From Rusavskia elegans (taxonomy: Eukaryota > Ascomycota > Lecanoromycetes > Teloschistales > Teloschistaceae): a stretch of DNA of 64,000 nucleotides. Each line of letters starts with the position of its first letter. Position 1 is the stretch's first letter. Below, in pieces: positions 9,116-21,956 of this stretch. The notes under the pieces are model-generated. The model had not been told where the DNA came from, searched no databases, and worked only from the letters and a program-made list of their open reading frames with translations. Made by a program: the position numbers and the translations under genes. The stretch is taken from NCBI GenBank assembly GCA_011316305.1, contig SAUG01000024.1, positions 412,267 through 476,266 on the forward strand. Reading direction: 5' to 3'.

Positions 9116-12100
9116 ATGGATGAATCCGAACATTTGGTAAGGGTGCCCAGACTCAAGGCTAAATTTCTTGAACCTCCAGCTGGTTGGAGCAAAATGGCCT
9201 CTGCAAGTGTTCCTACGCCAAAACGCTTCCTAGATCTGCCCGTGGAAACACAAAAACATGCATTCACTTATGTCAGTAGTACCTGCTTCCCGCCCACATT
9301 GCTCCCTGTGCTCTTTACTAAGAGGGCAACAGTTGAGCCATCCTGATATTCTCAAGACTCTAAGGGTTTCGTCCCAATTCTTCGCCCTAGCCTCTGCGCA
9401 GCTGTACCGAGATCTCGACTTCAAGCTCTCCAATTCGGATGCCCACGACGGCAGTAGTTCAGGTATACAGACAGCTGAGGCCCTTCAAACTATCATTGCG
9501 AGCGACCACAACTATGGGCAATACATCAAGAGCTTCCGCCTCACCATGGTGGACGATAATAGCCAGACCTCTGCAGTTATGTCCAGATTTCTTTGGGATC
9601 GGACGGGCTTTGCCAGCAAAGCTTTGAATGTCTCTCTACTGCTCTTAGTGAAGAAAGCCACTATGCTTGAAAGCTTCTTGTCAGTACCGCCCTGCATCTC
9701 GGGGGAAGAAGCTGATTGGCTATTGCAGCTGGGATGTACCAATAGAACTGAGTGGTGCTGTCTATCAAGCACTTCAGAAGATCCAGGGGCTGCGAAACCT
9801 AAGACTACGACTCGACGTATCGCTGTCACTCAAGCTGACTATACATCCAGGCCCCTTACCAGGGTCCTCAGGCATATCGAATCACCCTCCTTCGACAACT
9901 ATGTCATCTTCTTTCCCACCGCTACCCTCTTTCGGCTCTAGTAGTCAGTTTGGTAGTTTACCGGGGTCGAAACCTAGGGCTGTGAAGAAGAAAAAGTTAT
10001 TACTACGAAACTTCTGGACCGGCAACCGGGAGCTCTCCGGATTCAAACACCTGAGCAATCTGAGCCTGCTTGGCATTTCGAGCCTCGATTATCTGGAAGA
10101 GATCAGTGCTTGCATGAAGTCCAATACAACTACACTGAAATCTCTGTCCCTTTCACTTTCCTACGAGATGGCTCTTAAGGCTCGGAAAGTGTCTGCGGCA
10201 CCTCCTCCCGCGGAAGACGCTACTTCAGACGAAGACGATGAGGAGCTAATAGATCCTGGTCCTCCAAGTAATCCAGTCCCAGTTGTGCCTACTACCACCG
10301 AGGCCGACGTGCGAAAGGAGAAGCAAGCTCAGGAGACTATCCTCGCAAGAATATTCGACATGGAGCAACAACATCATGAAAGCAAAAGACTGGAACGTAA
10401 CCTTGTCCTGTCCAGCGATAAGCCAGGGTTTCAAAATGCTTTGAAGCTTAAAACCGCAATACAAGATGTGAAGGTCATGGCGAAGAAGCTCTGGGAAGTT
10501 GTACCCACGGAAGCAGGTGAAGACGCTCGCGAAGCCATCGAGATGATACACAAAGCGACTGCCGAATTTCTTAGCGGTATCTCTTCGGGAGTGAAGAATT
10601 CCACCGTAGGGAATGTCGATGCGACAAGTGGCGACCTAATTGCCGGGCAGTCTCTGCCATCATTAGGATCTTCAACATTGCCGGACGGGCCAGCCATTGC
10701 GTCGGATGACTTGCCTCCGGGCCCGTCTCTGAGTACGAAAGAAGAAGCAGCTAAGGTGATCCAAGCTTTGCAGGATCAGTTCCTCGAATTCAACGATGGC
10801 GTCCAACAGCCCAGTGGGTCTTCTGGTACGTCTAAGGTGATCCAAGCTTTGCAGGATAAGTTCGACATATTCAACGATGGGGTCCCACATCCGCCTGGGC
10901 CTTCTTCTGGGTCGATGGCAAACAACAATGCTCTCCAACAGCCACAAGGGCCTTCTGCCACTGGCACAAGCGAGCCTTATCCACACTGGCCCCCACTAGG
11001 GTCGGCATCCCCATGGGACAGCCAAGGGCCGCTTCCTGCCCCGGTCATCTCGAATCAAGAAATTCCTAATCCATTACCTCCAATGTCGAGCGAATCGGTA
11101 AACTTTATGGAGCCTGTAGCGGCGTCAGGTGGCAACACCAGCTTGGTAAGCGAGCAGACTGGCGGCGAGACTGCTCCTTCATCTGTGGATCCCATTCCCC
11201 TCACAGCCACATTACTTTCCCATGAGCCCATGGATGAATCTCTGGATATCGACATGACGCACCCAGATGAAGATCCTAGCGAAATGATTGCCGACCAAGA
11301 GATAGTCAGTGACGAGGAAGATGAGAACGCTGGAGTAGATTTGCCGTCTCCGAGAAAACGAGGCCGATTCGAAGAGTCAGCGGAGGCAATCAATGTTGTT
11401 AAACCTGATTCTTCTGCTTCCCGGACTAATGCAACTGCCAGCCTAGTTGACGTGAATCGGAAAAAAGAGCAGTCACCGGAAGAAGCGATGCAGATGTGGA
11501 TTCGCGAAAGACACGGCTACCAACTAGAGGAGATCAAGCTGTACTGGGTCCCCATGAGAGCTGGTATACTCTCCCGAGCTCTCGATCTGGCGGTACTGAG
11601 GCGAATAACGCTGCTCAATTGTGGTTCGCAAGACGGCTTTTGGATGATCCTTGCCGGTTTCCAATCTCGTCAAGGTTCGATTGGCCTCAAGAGCATCCAT
11701 ACGGACAATGTTTCGAAAAGCTTTCTCAAATTCCTTAAGACATTCGGTGGGTTGACGGAATTATTCATGCACGAGCGTACCAAAAAGATCGATACCGACG
11801 CTTCCTCGTCCCACGCCAAGGTCGGTATCACGGAGATCCGCCAACAGGCTCTTCGCAAACATCTGAAGACGCTCGAAAGGTTGATGATCAAGAACGAGAC
11901 CGACTCTAGCTGGGATCTTGATTCAATCACAATCATGTTACTGAGCAACAAGGGCAGCAATTTGCTGGAGTTGGCGATTAGCTTGGGTGCGAAACAATTT
12001 GTAAGTCATTCGGTCGTTCGTGCTTCCGTTCAGACTAACAGCTGTAGCATCATCTAATGCAAAATCTTTCGGCGCTCAAGAACCTCCAGGCTCTTCAACT

Positions 12101-12506
12101 CCTTGCAGTCCGAGGCGCAAACGGGGGCGGGCTCTCGCATCTGGAGTACCTTAACTCCATCGTAGATAATCTGTCACACCATCCTCTCCTTATGCGGATC
12201 AAGTACATCTCGGTCGATAACATCCTCTCTCATATCCATCGTCGACCGGTACAAATGTCGAGAAAATTCAAGCAGGCAAAGGTGAAGCGGCAGCAAGAAA
12301 GGCTCGCAAGGGAAAAGGGCAAAGGAAAAGGAAAAATGACGGAGACTGAATTCGCATCCGACGCATCATCGGAGACGGATTTCCCAGAAGACAAGGAGCT
12401 CCATGACATGTATGCGCTGAAGGTTAAAGCGTCGATGCTCAACGACCCGAAGGAAGTCGAGCATATTAAGATCTTCCAGCATGAGTTCAGGGCCGGCGCA
12501 TTCTGA
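9116..12506 (+). CDS. F-box protein with leucine-rich C-terminal half and long low-complexity insert, four exons
   Basis: Exons are 9116-9271, 9333-9679, 9729-12000 and 12048-12506, joined by introns of 61, 49 and 47 bp (GTCAGT, GTCAGT, GTAAGT donors); the product is 1077 residues. Each splice restores the frame. The F-box is at about residues 36-75: RFLDLPVETQKHAF across the first splice into LSHPDILKTLRVSSQF and ALASAQLYRDLDF. Leucine-rich patches follow (LSGFKHLSNLSLLGISSL and, near the C-terminus, LSALKNLQALQLLAV), broken by a disordered Ser/Pro/Asp insert of about 450 residues that contains two 27-residue tandem repeats. F-box proteins recruit substrates to SCF ubiquitin ligases through Skp1; the substrate is unknown. 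An in-frame ATG at 9074 could add 14 residues. The tail is Lys/Glu-rich (basic KGKGKGK). Confidence 0.82.
10753..10914 (+). repeat. 81-bp coding tandem duplication inside the F-box gene
   Basis: Two adjacent 81-bp units encode 27-residue repeats, each starting KVIQALQD and followed by FNDGV and a Pro/Ser-rich tail. The first half of each unit is almost identical at the nucleotide level (AAGGTGATCCAAGCTTTGCA), so the duplication is fairly recent or conserved. It preserves the reading frame. Confidence 0.8.
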
Positions 12507-12945
12507 CTTTTCGGTGCCCATTCGTGGGCTTTGTCTATCGATGCGTTTGTTTTACTTCCAAGGGTGTATAGTTGATGGGAGGAAGATGAGTCGCTCGAGA
12601 CTTTGCATGGTTTTATACCCCTTTTGCACGGAGACATTGGTCGAGACTAGACATTGCATACAGATATCAGAGAGACTGAGACGGCACAATGCTGAGAGAC
12701 ATAATTGATGGCTGGTATCGATCCCGGTATACCACAAACTATAGACTCGGCATCTGTTTCGTTACGATAAGCCGGTGTCATGCTAGAAGTGCCGCAATGG
12801 CAGAATGCGACTGTTCCAAGTCATCGGCGCTGAATGCGAGCATACATATCCAGGCCACCAAATTTGCATCTTCACTGTTTCTAAAATTCATGCGCCCTAT
12901 CACTTTCTTCTATGATCCCCTCGGCGTCAAAACCAACACCACCAA
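12507..12945. other. intergenic, no gene seen
   Basis: Convergent interval between the F-box gene and the membrane hypothetical gene. No supported coding, RNA or repeat feature is visible. Confidence 0.55.
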
Positions 12946-14085
12946 TCACCTCCTCATCCCCTGCCTCCACCCCTCCGCAACCCCAGCGCTCACCTCGGCA
13001 GCGAACCAAATCAGATAATGCGGGTCCACAGCCGACACCAGTAGATCCCAAACCTTACGTGAAAAAGCCGCCAATAAAGCACAGATCCGTCCCTGGACAT
13101 TGTATTCGCGGTCGTAATGGCGCAGCGCTGAGAACAGGGTGTGGAGATAGGGTATAAGGAACTGGATAAAGATGATAATGAGAACGATGGTGGTTGAGAG
13201 GACGCGGTGGAGCAGTGTTGTTGTGGGTGCTGGTTTTTGATAATCTTCATCAGGTGATGAAGTCTTGTTAGCGTTCTCGTTGCCGCCTTTCCCGCCCGTA
13301 TTGGTGGTGGGTTTGGATTCTTCGTCGTCGTCGATGTACGCAGATGCGGAGGGAAGCATTAGACATTGAGGCACGGCGGACCCGAGGCTTGTTTTTTCGG
13401 ATTCGGAAAGGGAAGATGGCGGCGGGAGGCCTTGGAGGAGGTACACGACGGCATGGATGTAGAGTTGGCGGGCGAAGGTCGGGTCCTGTACGTGTTCTTG
13501 GAGGGAGCTTTGGAGGAGGAAGAGGGATTGTTGGGCGTATTTTGGGTTGAAGATGGTGGTATCTGCTTCTTCTTGGGCTGGGGAGGCGGCTTTGAGCGGG
13601 AGGAGGTTGCGGTAGGGTGGTGGAGGTGTTGTTGCTGTCGAGGGTTTGAGGTCAGGAGATGGCGGGGCAGGGGTCCTGGTATTCTCGCCGGTCCAAAGAT
13701 CTGTTGGCCATGATCTCCGTTTCTGTGGAGGGGAGTTCGGGGATGATTGGATGAGCGTGTAGGCTTTGGTTAGACGGCTTCGGAGCTGAAGGGGAGAGGT
13801 GCTGTGGAATATCCAAGCTCTCGAGGGTTTGAGGGTGTTGCGAAGACTTGCTGGCTTTTTGTCTTCTAATTCTAGGGATCGCATCACCAGTGAAGAAAAG
13901 AACTCAGTGGGGGGAGTGTCTGAAATAGGTGACGGTAAAGATTGATGTAAATTGAAGAGTGAGAGGAGCACCGGAATAAGAACATCCGGGAGCGGAGAGG
14001 TGTAAGCAAGGCCGTCTCTTCCGCCATGAATGTACTCGTGCGGCATCTCATGGTTGAGGTTGTTGAGCGAATATTCACATGCCAA
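12946..14085 (-). CDS. hypothetical fungal protein with one C-terminal transmembrane segment
   Basis: An intronless frame of 379 residues; a second ATG at 14046 (MPHEYIHGGRDG) may be the true start. I do not recognise the family. The N-terminal ~240 residues are mostly soluble with a Pro/Thr-rich stretch (APPSPDLKPSTATTPPPP) and helical patches (YAQQSLFLLQSSLQEHV, RQLYIHAVVYLLQGL). An acidic/Asn-rich linker leads to one strong hydrophobic helix at about 298-318 (TTIVLIIIFIQFLIPYLHTL), followed by a conserved-looking 60-residue tail (REYNVQGRICALLAAF, DPHYLIWFAAEVSAGV). The layout suggests a tail-anchored or single-pass organelle membrane protein. It lies 153 bp downstream of HIS1 on the same strand. 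Confidence 0.6.
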   Translation of the reverse strand: MACEYSLNNLNHEMPHEYIHGGRDGLAYTSPLPDVLIPVLLSLFNLHQSLPSPISDTPPTEFFSSLVMRSLELEDKKPASLRNTLKPSRAWIFHSTSPLQLRSRLTKAYTLIQSSPNSPPQKRRSWPTDLWTGENTRTPAPPSPDLKPSTATTPPPPYRNLLPLKAASPAQEEADTTIFNPKYAQQSLFLLQSSLQEHVQDPTFARQLYIHAVVYLLQGLPPPSSLSESEKTSLGSAVPQCLMLPSASAYIDDDEESKPTTNTGGKGGNENANKTSSPDEDYQKPAPTTTLLHRVLSTTIVLIIIFIQFLIPYLHTLFSALRHYDREYNVQGRICALLAAFSRKVWDLLVSAVDPHYLIWFAAEVSAGVAEGWRQGMRR

Positions 14086-14238
14086 TTCACACTCCTTATC
14101 TTATCGCGCCCCTCATTCGACAGGGGTATCCAATGCTTTTGATCGCATTCGATGCCACAGTGACCTGCGGTGGCTTGGGTGGTTCCATATCACCACAGGT
14201 TGTCGTACGTATCTGGAACTCTCAAAGGCCGACTTGGA

Positions 14239-15425
14239 TCATCTTGAGTTAGCTATCTTTCCAACCAAGATATCTTCCGCCCCGCAGCTGGCCAGGTCGT
14301 CCATCACCGTCGCAATCTTCACCTTCTCTACCATGACATTCACGGCCACCCAGTCTGGCTCGTCTAGCGCTGTGACAGTTGGCGCTCGCTTGCCTGGCGT
14401 GATCTTGGTTACTGTCGGAAGAAGGTTTCGCGGAACATTGTAGGTACACGTCACGTATTTTTGAGCCGCTACAGAAAAGTCATTAGTGACGACGATTGGG
14501 TGAGTGATATTACTTACCGATAACACCCTTGATTCTTCGAGCAATTTTGTCCACGAGCTCCGGGTTGGAAGGATGTTTCGACCTGATAAGGACTGCTTTA
14601 CTCTCCACCACAGTGTCAATAGCCTCGAGGCCTGCAGCTTTCATCGTCTCTCCAGATTCTACCTTCCATCAGTAACCTTCGGGATTATGATTTTCCCGAC
14701 GGACAGACGCACCAACGAGATCGACGATGCCATCTGCGACACCCAGCGCACAAGCCGCCTCAACGCTGCCACCCAAGTATTTGATCTTCGTTCTGAGCTG
14801 CTTTGAGGTTGTGCCGTTGCCATTTGTAGCGCCCTCATACTGTGCCTCCAATGCCTCAAAGTACTTCTTGGAAAGTCCCGCAAAACTGGTCGAAATGTTA
14901 CGTCCGATCAGGTCTTTGGGCTCCTTGTACAGTCCGTTCTTGGGGACCTGCACTTGAAGCTGGCAGTAGCCGAAGCCAAGGTCTAGCACCTCCTCTGCGC
15001 CCGTGTCCTCGGTTGGGGGTGTAATAGCTTCATGCTCGCAGATTTGGTCGCGGCCAGTGATGCCAAGATCTACTCGGCCCTCGCCAACAAAGGTAGGGAT
15101 ATCGGCAGCGGGTAGGAAGACAAGGGCGATGGGGTGGTTCTTGACAAGGGCGATGTCGAGTCGGTGGTCTCGTCGGAACTGGATGTCGGATCCGTCGAGT
15201 AGGTCAAGTGCGGCTTGCTGGAGCCGACCCTCTATTTGTACCCCAGATCAGTGGCGTAGGGAGAGTGGAATTTGGCTGGACAGACTTTTGGGAACAGCGA
15301 ATAGTAGCCTGCCTTCCAGACTGTATTGAGAGTCAGTATTTGAGGGTGTACGGAGCCAATGCGTGATGCTGAGTGGGGTTCGAGCTGCCGCCTTCGCATG
15401 AGACTTACTGGTTGACGAGATCCAT
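14239..15425 (-). CDS. his1: ATP phosphoribosyltransferase (histidine biosynthesis, first step), five exons
   Basis: Exons on the minus strand are 15409-15425, 15286-15320, 14713-15231, 14518-14658 and 14239-14468; introns are 88, 54, 54 and 49 bp, all GT...AG. The product is 313 residues, as usual for fungal HIS1. The enzyme joins ATP and phosphoribosyl pyrophosphate to phosphoribosyl-ATP. The joined N-terminus reads MDLVNHLEGRLLFAVPKKGR; then come the substrate loop ITGRDQICEHEA, DLGFGYCQLQVQVPKNGLY, ADGIVDLV joined across intron 3 to ESGETMKAAGL, and the C-terminal regulatory ACT-like domain with VPRNLLPTVTKITPG. The long HisG form with this C-terminal domain is feedback-inhibited by histidine. 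Every splice is confirmed by family motifs spanning the junction. Confidence 0.93.
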
Positions 15426-15792
15426 GGTGCCAGCCCAATTGAGTATCACGCTGTTCAGACAACTTGAATGTAGGAAGTCTCACGATGAAGAGATATGGGT
15501 TAAGGCAGGAAGAGGTGGGTCCAGTATAGAGGATTTCGACGTAGTCGCTAACCTTCTTTGTTAGAAAAGTGTGGTCATATAAACCTCTTTTGGACAAGGA
15601 GACCTGAATCGCTACCGTAGACTCAAGGACCTACTATTACGCAATACACGGGACTGCATTAATTGCTTCGCGGTCTCATGAGGTTCAAGCTTTGTATGAA
15701 GTGCCAATAGCTTTGTAAAGACGGATCCCATTGTACAAATAAATGACTAATTCTACACTTAGAGGCAACTATCCTTCGGGGAGACTCGATTG
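15426..15792. other. HIS1 promoter / intergenic
   Basis: The interval between the HIS1 start and the Kelch gene stop. I see no gene in it. Confidence 0.5.
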
Positions 15793-17998
15793 TTATCTTC
15801 GTTGAGCGGCTTCCAGTTCGTGTCGCGCCTCCCGGTCGTATCCTTCTCGGAACCGACCATGTGCTGGCATCTCGCTGGGGTGCTGCTGCATCTCCTGGAT
15901 CCCTTGCCCTTCGAGCTGCGCCGACCCGACTTGCATTTCTTGAGCGGCTCCGGCCTGCGGATGCACGGGGGTTTTGAGGCCATTGCTAGAATTCTGATGT
16001 TGCTCTGCTGCGTTTCGCCGCTTCATGCGTCTGTAGAAATAGAAGACAACGCCGGCAACGACCGTAAGACCCACAATGCCACCCACCACTCCGCCAGCGA
16101 TAACGCCAGCATGGTCATGGCCTGACGAAGATTGTGCATCTGAGGCCGGAGCGCCAGTACTATTCGAGCCGGAAGTCCCCACGGGGGTAAAGTGGGTCGT
16201 TTTGAAAAGCTCTTTTAGCTCTGGTGTCGAAAATTGGGAGCCATCTTGGGGACTAACGGTAACTCCTCGTCAGGACCATCGTGGCGTACAAGCGGGGTTA
16301 CATACATGTCGGTATAGAAGGTTCTGATAAGTTCCGATTGGACATATGCTGGCGCGTTGGCCGTGTAGTGGTCTTCCCATGCCAAGCTCGTCATATTGAA
16401 GATCCCCAACCCTTGTGCGAATGGGTCGGTAGAATTGAACATACTCTCTCGAATGTCGTTGTACTGACCGAGGTAGACCGTGGAGTTCACGTCGAAGCCA
16501 CCGATACTGATGATCTGACTTCCACCGACTGCGTTGCACGTGTGGCCTCCTCGCGGGCTTTGTGGGGGATACTGAACCTTGACCCTGAGAACATCGTTAG
16601 TTGATCAATGTATAATCATCAGTCTACATGAGTAAGGGCCAGGACTATATTGCAGCCGTGCGTCTCGGCTAGCAAGCTGAGCATCCAAGATCTTTAACAG
16701 GAGCCAGCTCATCAGGAGGATGAAACATGGGCCCAAGGAGGCAGACCAGCGCCTCCTGAGATAACTTACCAATAGAATGCCGGCAGAGTCAGAATGTAGA
16801 TTTCGTCATAAGACACTGCCTCGGGACCAAGATGTCCATCATCACCACCGTACAGGAATCTCCCCACAGAAGATTAGCTCCGAAAGTCATGCTCTAGGGA
16901 CGACGGGTGTTTACATCTCATAAGTCCCCACTGTTGAGTTTACTCCCGCAACGCAGAATTCTCGGCGGCCTCTAGGCACATTGCCAGTGGCTGATTGATT
17001 GTACCACCGGTGTGAAGCTGCATCATACAACGTAATCTGGTCGAAGCCGTACTGATGATCCGAGGCATTGTTTCCTCCCATTATCACAAAAAGCCCGTCG
17101 GGTCCAAACGAAGGAACGAAGTGCATCTGGCCTTCTACCCCCGTCCCGTTGACGTTGAAGTCTGTAGCACTCAAATTGGTGAACCGTCGAGTCCTCATGT
17201 CGAAGTTGAGAAGTCCTGGCTGTAGTGTATCCCGTGAGAGATCTTCGGTTTCTGGGCTCGTTTTCGATGTTGCGACGCCCCCCAGAACAAGGGCAGTACT
17301 CCCGGCCGCGGCTTGATACCCGTAAGCTGTTCGGATCACGTTTACCCAAGCATCATCACCGGCAGGAAGTACTTCCGCCCAGGCGCCGCTGCCTGTGCCA
17401 TCCGGTTTGAAGGACCAAAGCGACAAAGGAGGAGGTTCAGGTGAATCGAAGTAAGATGTTCGCCCGGTGGCGCCGGAGTAGAAGATGCTGTCCCTTTCGT
17501 CCCACCAAAGCGATGGGTAAGAGAGCTGCGGAGTTCCAGACGGCTTATTGGTCGATTGCAGTACGACGGTAGCATTCACCCAGTCTTGTGAGAGGTCGAT
17601 CGACAAGGTTGTTGATGCTATCCTCGATTAACTATGATGCCCCTTAGCAGGAGCAGTAACGCGTACAGTACTGGTAGACAGTGGTAACGCCATTTCCAAA
17701 CGCAAGCTCCCCTCCTTCGATGTAGATATATTTACCAGCAACCGCAGCTACATTATTGTCAGCGTGACAGAGATATTGGGTCGCTTGTGCCTCGGTGTCT
17801 CGCGGAAGACTGACAAGTGTGCCATGCTCGCCTCAAGAAATCTTGAGTGCTGACCACGCCTGGGACTTGCCGGGCTTCGAGTCTTGGTAACTCTAGATGG
17901 TCTGGGTAGGTCGTCTGGGGTTGGGCAAAACGACATGAGCTAAGTACGTTAAAGAGCAAGAGAGAGCTGACAGAGCCAGAGTGATGACTAAAGAACAT
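15793..17998 (-). CDS. Kelch-repeat single-pass membrane protein, six exons
   Basis: Exons are 17815-17998, 17667-17747, 16915-17617, 16770-16859, 16306-16584 and 15793-16252; introns are 67, 49, 55, 185 and 53 bp. The product is 598 residues. A hydrophobic signal-like start (SSLLLFNVLSSCRFA) is followed by a beta-propeller of Kelch type: AVAGKYIYIEGGELAFGNG, FVIMGGN, FLYGGDDGHLGPEAVSYDEI and GGHTCNAVGGSQIISIGGFD, each with the glycine pairs of Kelch blades. Many NxS/T sites fit an extracellular location. A Gly/Val-rich transmembrane helix (AGVIAGGVVGGIVGLTVVAG) precedes a basic stop-transfer RRMKRR and a Gln/Glu-rich cytoplasmic tail. Such proteins occur at the fungal cell surface; the specific role is unknown. 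Exons 4-6 are the least certain, yet all junctions keep frame. It is the last gene before the RIPed block. Confidence 0.83.
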
Positions 17999-18841
17999 TT
18001 TATACTGAACAATCGTGTACACGTTACGGCATTGAGAGCGAGTCGCTACAGATAAGGAAGAAAATCAGGCAACTCGGCATAGGAAACGACGACGAGGCTG
18101 GCGGCAAGCAAGCAGAGCCTCGCTCATGCTGCTGGAGAGCCGTAGGTGCATGGTTTGAGAAGCCGTGTTTACGCCCCCATCAAATCAGGGGGAGAGGGTG
18201 CAGGGATAGGGTAGCGTCTCGGGATTTGTATCGTCGATGCTCTCTCCGCAGGGGGGAGGGTTGCCCACGCCCAACGTTGGTCCATCGTCGAAACGACATG
18301 TATAGCCTTGCAAGCGAATATGCACTTCCATGTGCTTTAGCATTCCATGTCTCTAGGATATGACACAGTTGACGCTTGTGCGATGGTCGTGGACCGAGCC
18401 GAATACCGAGCTGAGGGCACAGCGTACTGAGTTCATTGCTCTATGCGAGGCTCCGGTCAATGCGAAATCTTGCATTGAGGGAGCGTACCAGATTCGAATC
18501 GCAAAGAAAGAACCACTGACGGCTCAATGAGCACTGCATGGTGGGATTTGTGATCATGAGTTTCGTGAGTAGCCCTGAGATTGAGGCTCAGTCTTCGTTG
18601 GGGGTGAGGCTGAGTCACGTGAAATCTGCCGTTTTTTCACCTCCGAGTTTGTCTCAGGTTGATCAGACGACCTGACGCTAGCCGGATAGGCATGCAATCT
18701 GGAACTGTGGAAGGTAAGGTAGCGTCATCCGAGATAACCTACGAGTACGCATAGGGGTCTTGCTATCGTACAGGCATCGGTGTCTGCGCGCACAGACCCC
18801 CGAGTCGTACGTATACGCTGCCTTTAATAGCTTCTAGCAAT
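17999..18841. other. Kelch gene upstream region, up to the edge of the AT-rich block
   Basis: GC-normal DNA with no supported gene. It ends abruptly where the first hAT terminus starts at 18842; from that base the composition changes to AT-rich. Confidence 0.6.
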
Positions 18842-21800
18842 TAGACTGGCCACTTCGGTACGGGTTCCCGTCGGTATTTCGGAAATCTAATCCGAGTTTT
18901 AATAAATCGGTTCGATCCGACCCGTTAAATAGTATAAATCGGTTTTTAAAATTAGAATCGAAAGTCGGGTTAGATTATAAAATAGAAATTAATAAAAATC
19001 CGATTTAACCCGATTTATAATTATATTAAATAGTCGAATATTATAGTTTATATAAACGATTATAATTTAGATATATTATATTAATTATTATAAATAATTA
19101 AAAAAATATAAAATAGTAATATATTTTATTTAATATTAAATTAAAAAATCTTTAATTTTAATCTATTTAATTTTTTTTCTAATTATTTTTTAAAAAAATT
19201 ATTTTTATAAAATAATATTATATTTTCTAATTATATCCGATTATATATATTCTATAGTTTTTTTTAAAAAAAATTTATTTCTAAATCTATAATACGGTTA
19301 TAATATTTAATTATGATTATCTATTATATATATTCTAGAATTATTTAAATTCGATTCTATTAATAAATTTTTTTAATAAAATTAAAAGTCCGTTTTATTT
19401 CCATCGAAAATATTAAATAAATAAAAATATCGTAAACTTTCTATATTAATTTTAGGAAATTTAAAATATTATTTTTTTAAAATATTTAATTTAGATTATC
19501 TTTAGTAGTATTAGCGCGAAAATATTAATTAGCTTCGGAAACAGCTATTTAAAGACGCTAGAATTATTAAAAAAATACTATTTAAAATAGATAAAATAGA
19601 TTTTAACCTAATTAATAAAATTGTCGTCGAACCAATAATATATTATCTTTTTATATTATTTTATTTTCTTTTATATAACGGATTTTAGATTTTAATATAT
19701 CGAAAGAAGTTTTATAATATTTAATAAAATATTTTTTAAATTTAATTCGATATCTATTTTTATATTTTAAAAAATTTTCTATTTTTTCGTTATTATCTTT
19801 TTTAATCTAATATTAATAAAAGCTAAACTTTTTATAAAATTTAAAATATTTATAAATTTATAGATTAATCTATTTTTATATATAATATAAAAACAAAATT
19901 TTATTAACTTTATATTAATATTATTATAAACTGTTAATATTTTATCTTTATTAATATAATTTAATAATCGAACGATTTTTTCTATTTTAAAAGATAATCG
20001 AAAATAATACTATAAAGTCGGAATATTAAATAAATTCTAATATCTATAATTTTTAAAACTAATAAAATAATTTTATAAAACGGCTATAGTATATTATTTA
20101 TAAAATGAAAAGATTATTATTTATTTATATTAAAAGTACTTCTTTATATTTATAGATTTTACGAATCTTTTTCTATAATTTTATTAATAAAATAACGTAA
20201 TTAATATATCGAATTCTATCGAATATAGATATTTTAAATTCTATTTCTAGATTAGAAATTAAAATCGACCTTTTTTTAATTTTTTTTAAAAAAAATTATA
20301 TTAAAAGAAAAAAAAATATAAACTATAATAGTATAAATTTAAAATAAATATAAATTTTAAAATCTCTAAATTTATATTATTTATATATATTATCTTTTTT
20401 ACGATATTTAATAAACTAATACTAATAGTTTTAATTTATTTATTATTTTATTTTTAGATAAAATTATTACTAATTATTAATAATCTAATAGTTTTAATAA
20501 ATATTCAAACTACTAGATTAATTATATAAACTAGATAAAATAAAAAATTTTAGATTCGATTCTATCGGCTATCGAATCGAATAAAAAATTTTTTAAACTT
20601 TTTTTTAAATATACTATTAGAACTAGTATTATCGTTAATAATATTTTGAAATTTCTATCTAAATTAAAAGAATTCTATTAATTTTTATAGTTTCTAATAT
20701 ATAAACGGCTAGAATATTTAATTTAAAAAAATATAAATTTAAATAGATATTTCTAAATTTAATACTAAAGATTAATCTAATAGATAGATATTTCTAAGTA
20801 TATAATTTCTTATAAAATTAATCAGATATAAAATATCTAATATCAAGAAAATATATTCTAAAATTTTTAAATTAAATTTAATATAATTTCTTTTCTATAA
20901 TTAAAATATATTTTATATTATCTTTTTATATTACTTTTAATTATTAACGCGAATAAATATTATTTTAATAAAAAACTATAAATTACTTCGTCTAATTTTT
21001 AAATAAATTAAAATATTAAAATATTTTTTTATAATAGATATATTAAAAGAATTCGAAGTTATAAAATAATTAAAAATTTTAAAATAGTTTTTATATATAG
21101 TTTTAGAGAAATTATCTATTATTAAATCTATCTAATAGAATTTATATTACTATTTCGACTATATATATTTTATTGCTTTTTTCAATTAGAAAAAATAAAT
21201 TAATTTTCTATAGATTTTATTTTTAATACTAGTAGCTATAGAAATACTAGATTACTAATATTCGAAATTTTTAAAATAATTGAAATTCTATTAAATATAT
21301 TTATTATTATTTTAAAAAATTAATATTAAATAGTCGGTTCGAATTTTATTAACTATATTTTTAGTTATCTATTTTAGTTTCTATATAATTAATTAAATTT
21401 AAATTGTATAATATTTATAGATCGACCCGCTATCTAGTCTATAGACTAGCTAGGATAGATTTTATCTAAAAAGAATTCGTTTTCTAGAATTTTACTAGAC
21501 GTATCGGTTTAAAAATCGAATAAATAAAAAAGAATTAAATAATTAGATATTTTATATTAGTTTTAAAAATTTAAAAATAATATATCTTATATTTAGATCG
21601 TAGATAATAGAACAAGATAATATAAATATATAAAGATTAATTTATTTATTATTTTCTATCTAGTAATAAAAAATCGATTTCTATTTAAATAGTATCTAAA
21701 TTATTTATATTATAACATAGTCGTAGAATAAAAGTAGAGATTCCCTAGTATTATAATATAGAAAAAGAGGTTTTAATAGTTTTAATAGATTAAATCCGGG

Positions 21801-21956
21801 TTCCTAGATTTAATTCGGAATTAAATCGGATTAGATTTTAAAATAATCCGATCCGATTTAGTTCGATATCTAGAAAAGTCGGAACCGATTCGAATAAGAT
21901 TAATTTTTCTAATTCGAATTCGAAATCCGATTCGACGGCCGGTCTAGTATAGATAT
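18842..21956 (-). mobile_element. long hAT element, probably once autonomous (H1)
   Basis: A 3115-bp element between TAGACTGGCC and GGCCGGTCTA. The two ends differ inside the 10-bp inverted repeat: one reads ACTTCGGTACGGGTT..., the other GTCG-type. On the minus strand near 19.3-19.4 kb a frame resembling the hAT dimerisation motif is visible (SMEIKRTFNFIKK), matching a better copy at 32.7 kb. Length and motif fit a hAT transposase gene destroyed by RIP. The flanking 8-mers (ctagcaat, gtatagat) do not match, so this copy has no visible target duplication. Confidence 0.72.

Noticed and set aside
13344..13713. Plus-strand ORFs opposite the membrane hypothetical gene
   Set aside because: Gly/Arg/Trp-rich mirror frames of a Pro/Ser-rich coding region on the minus strand.
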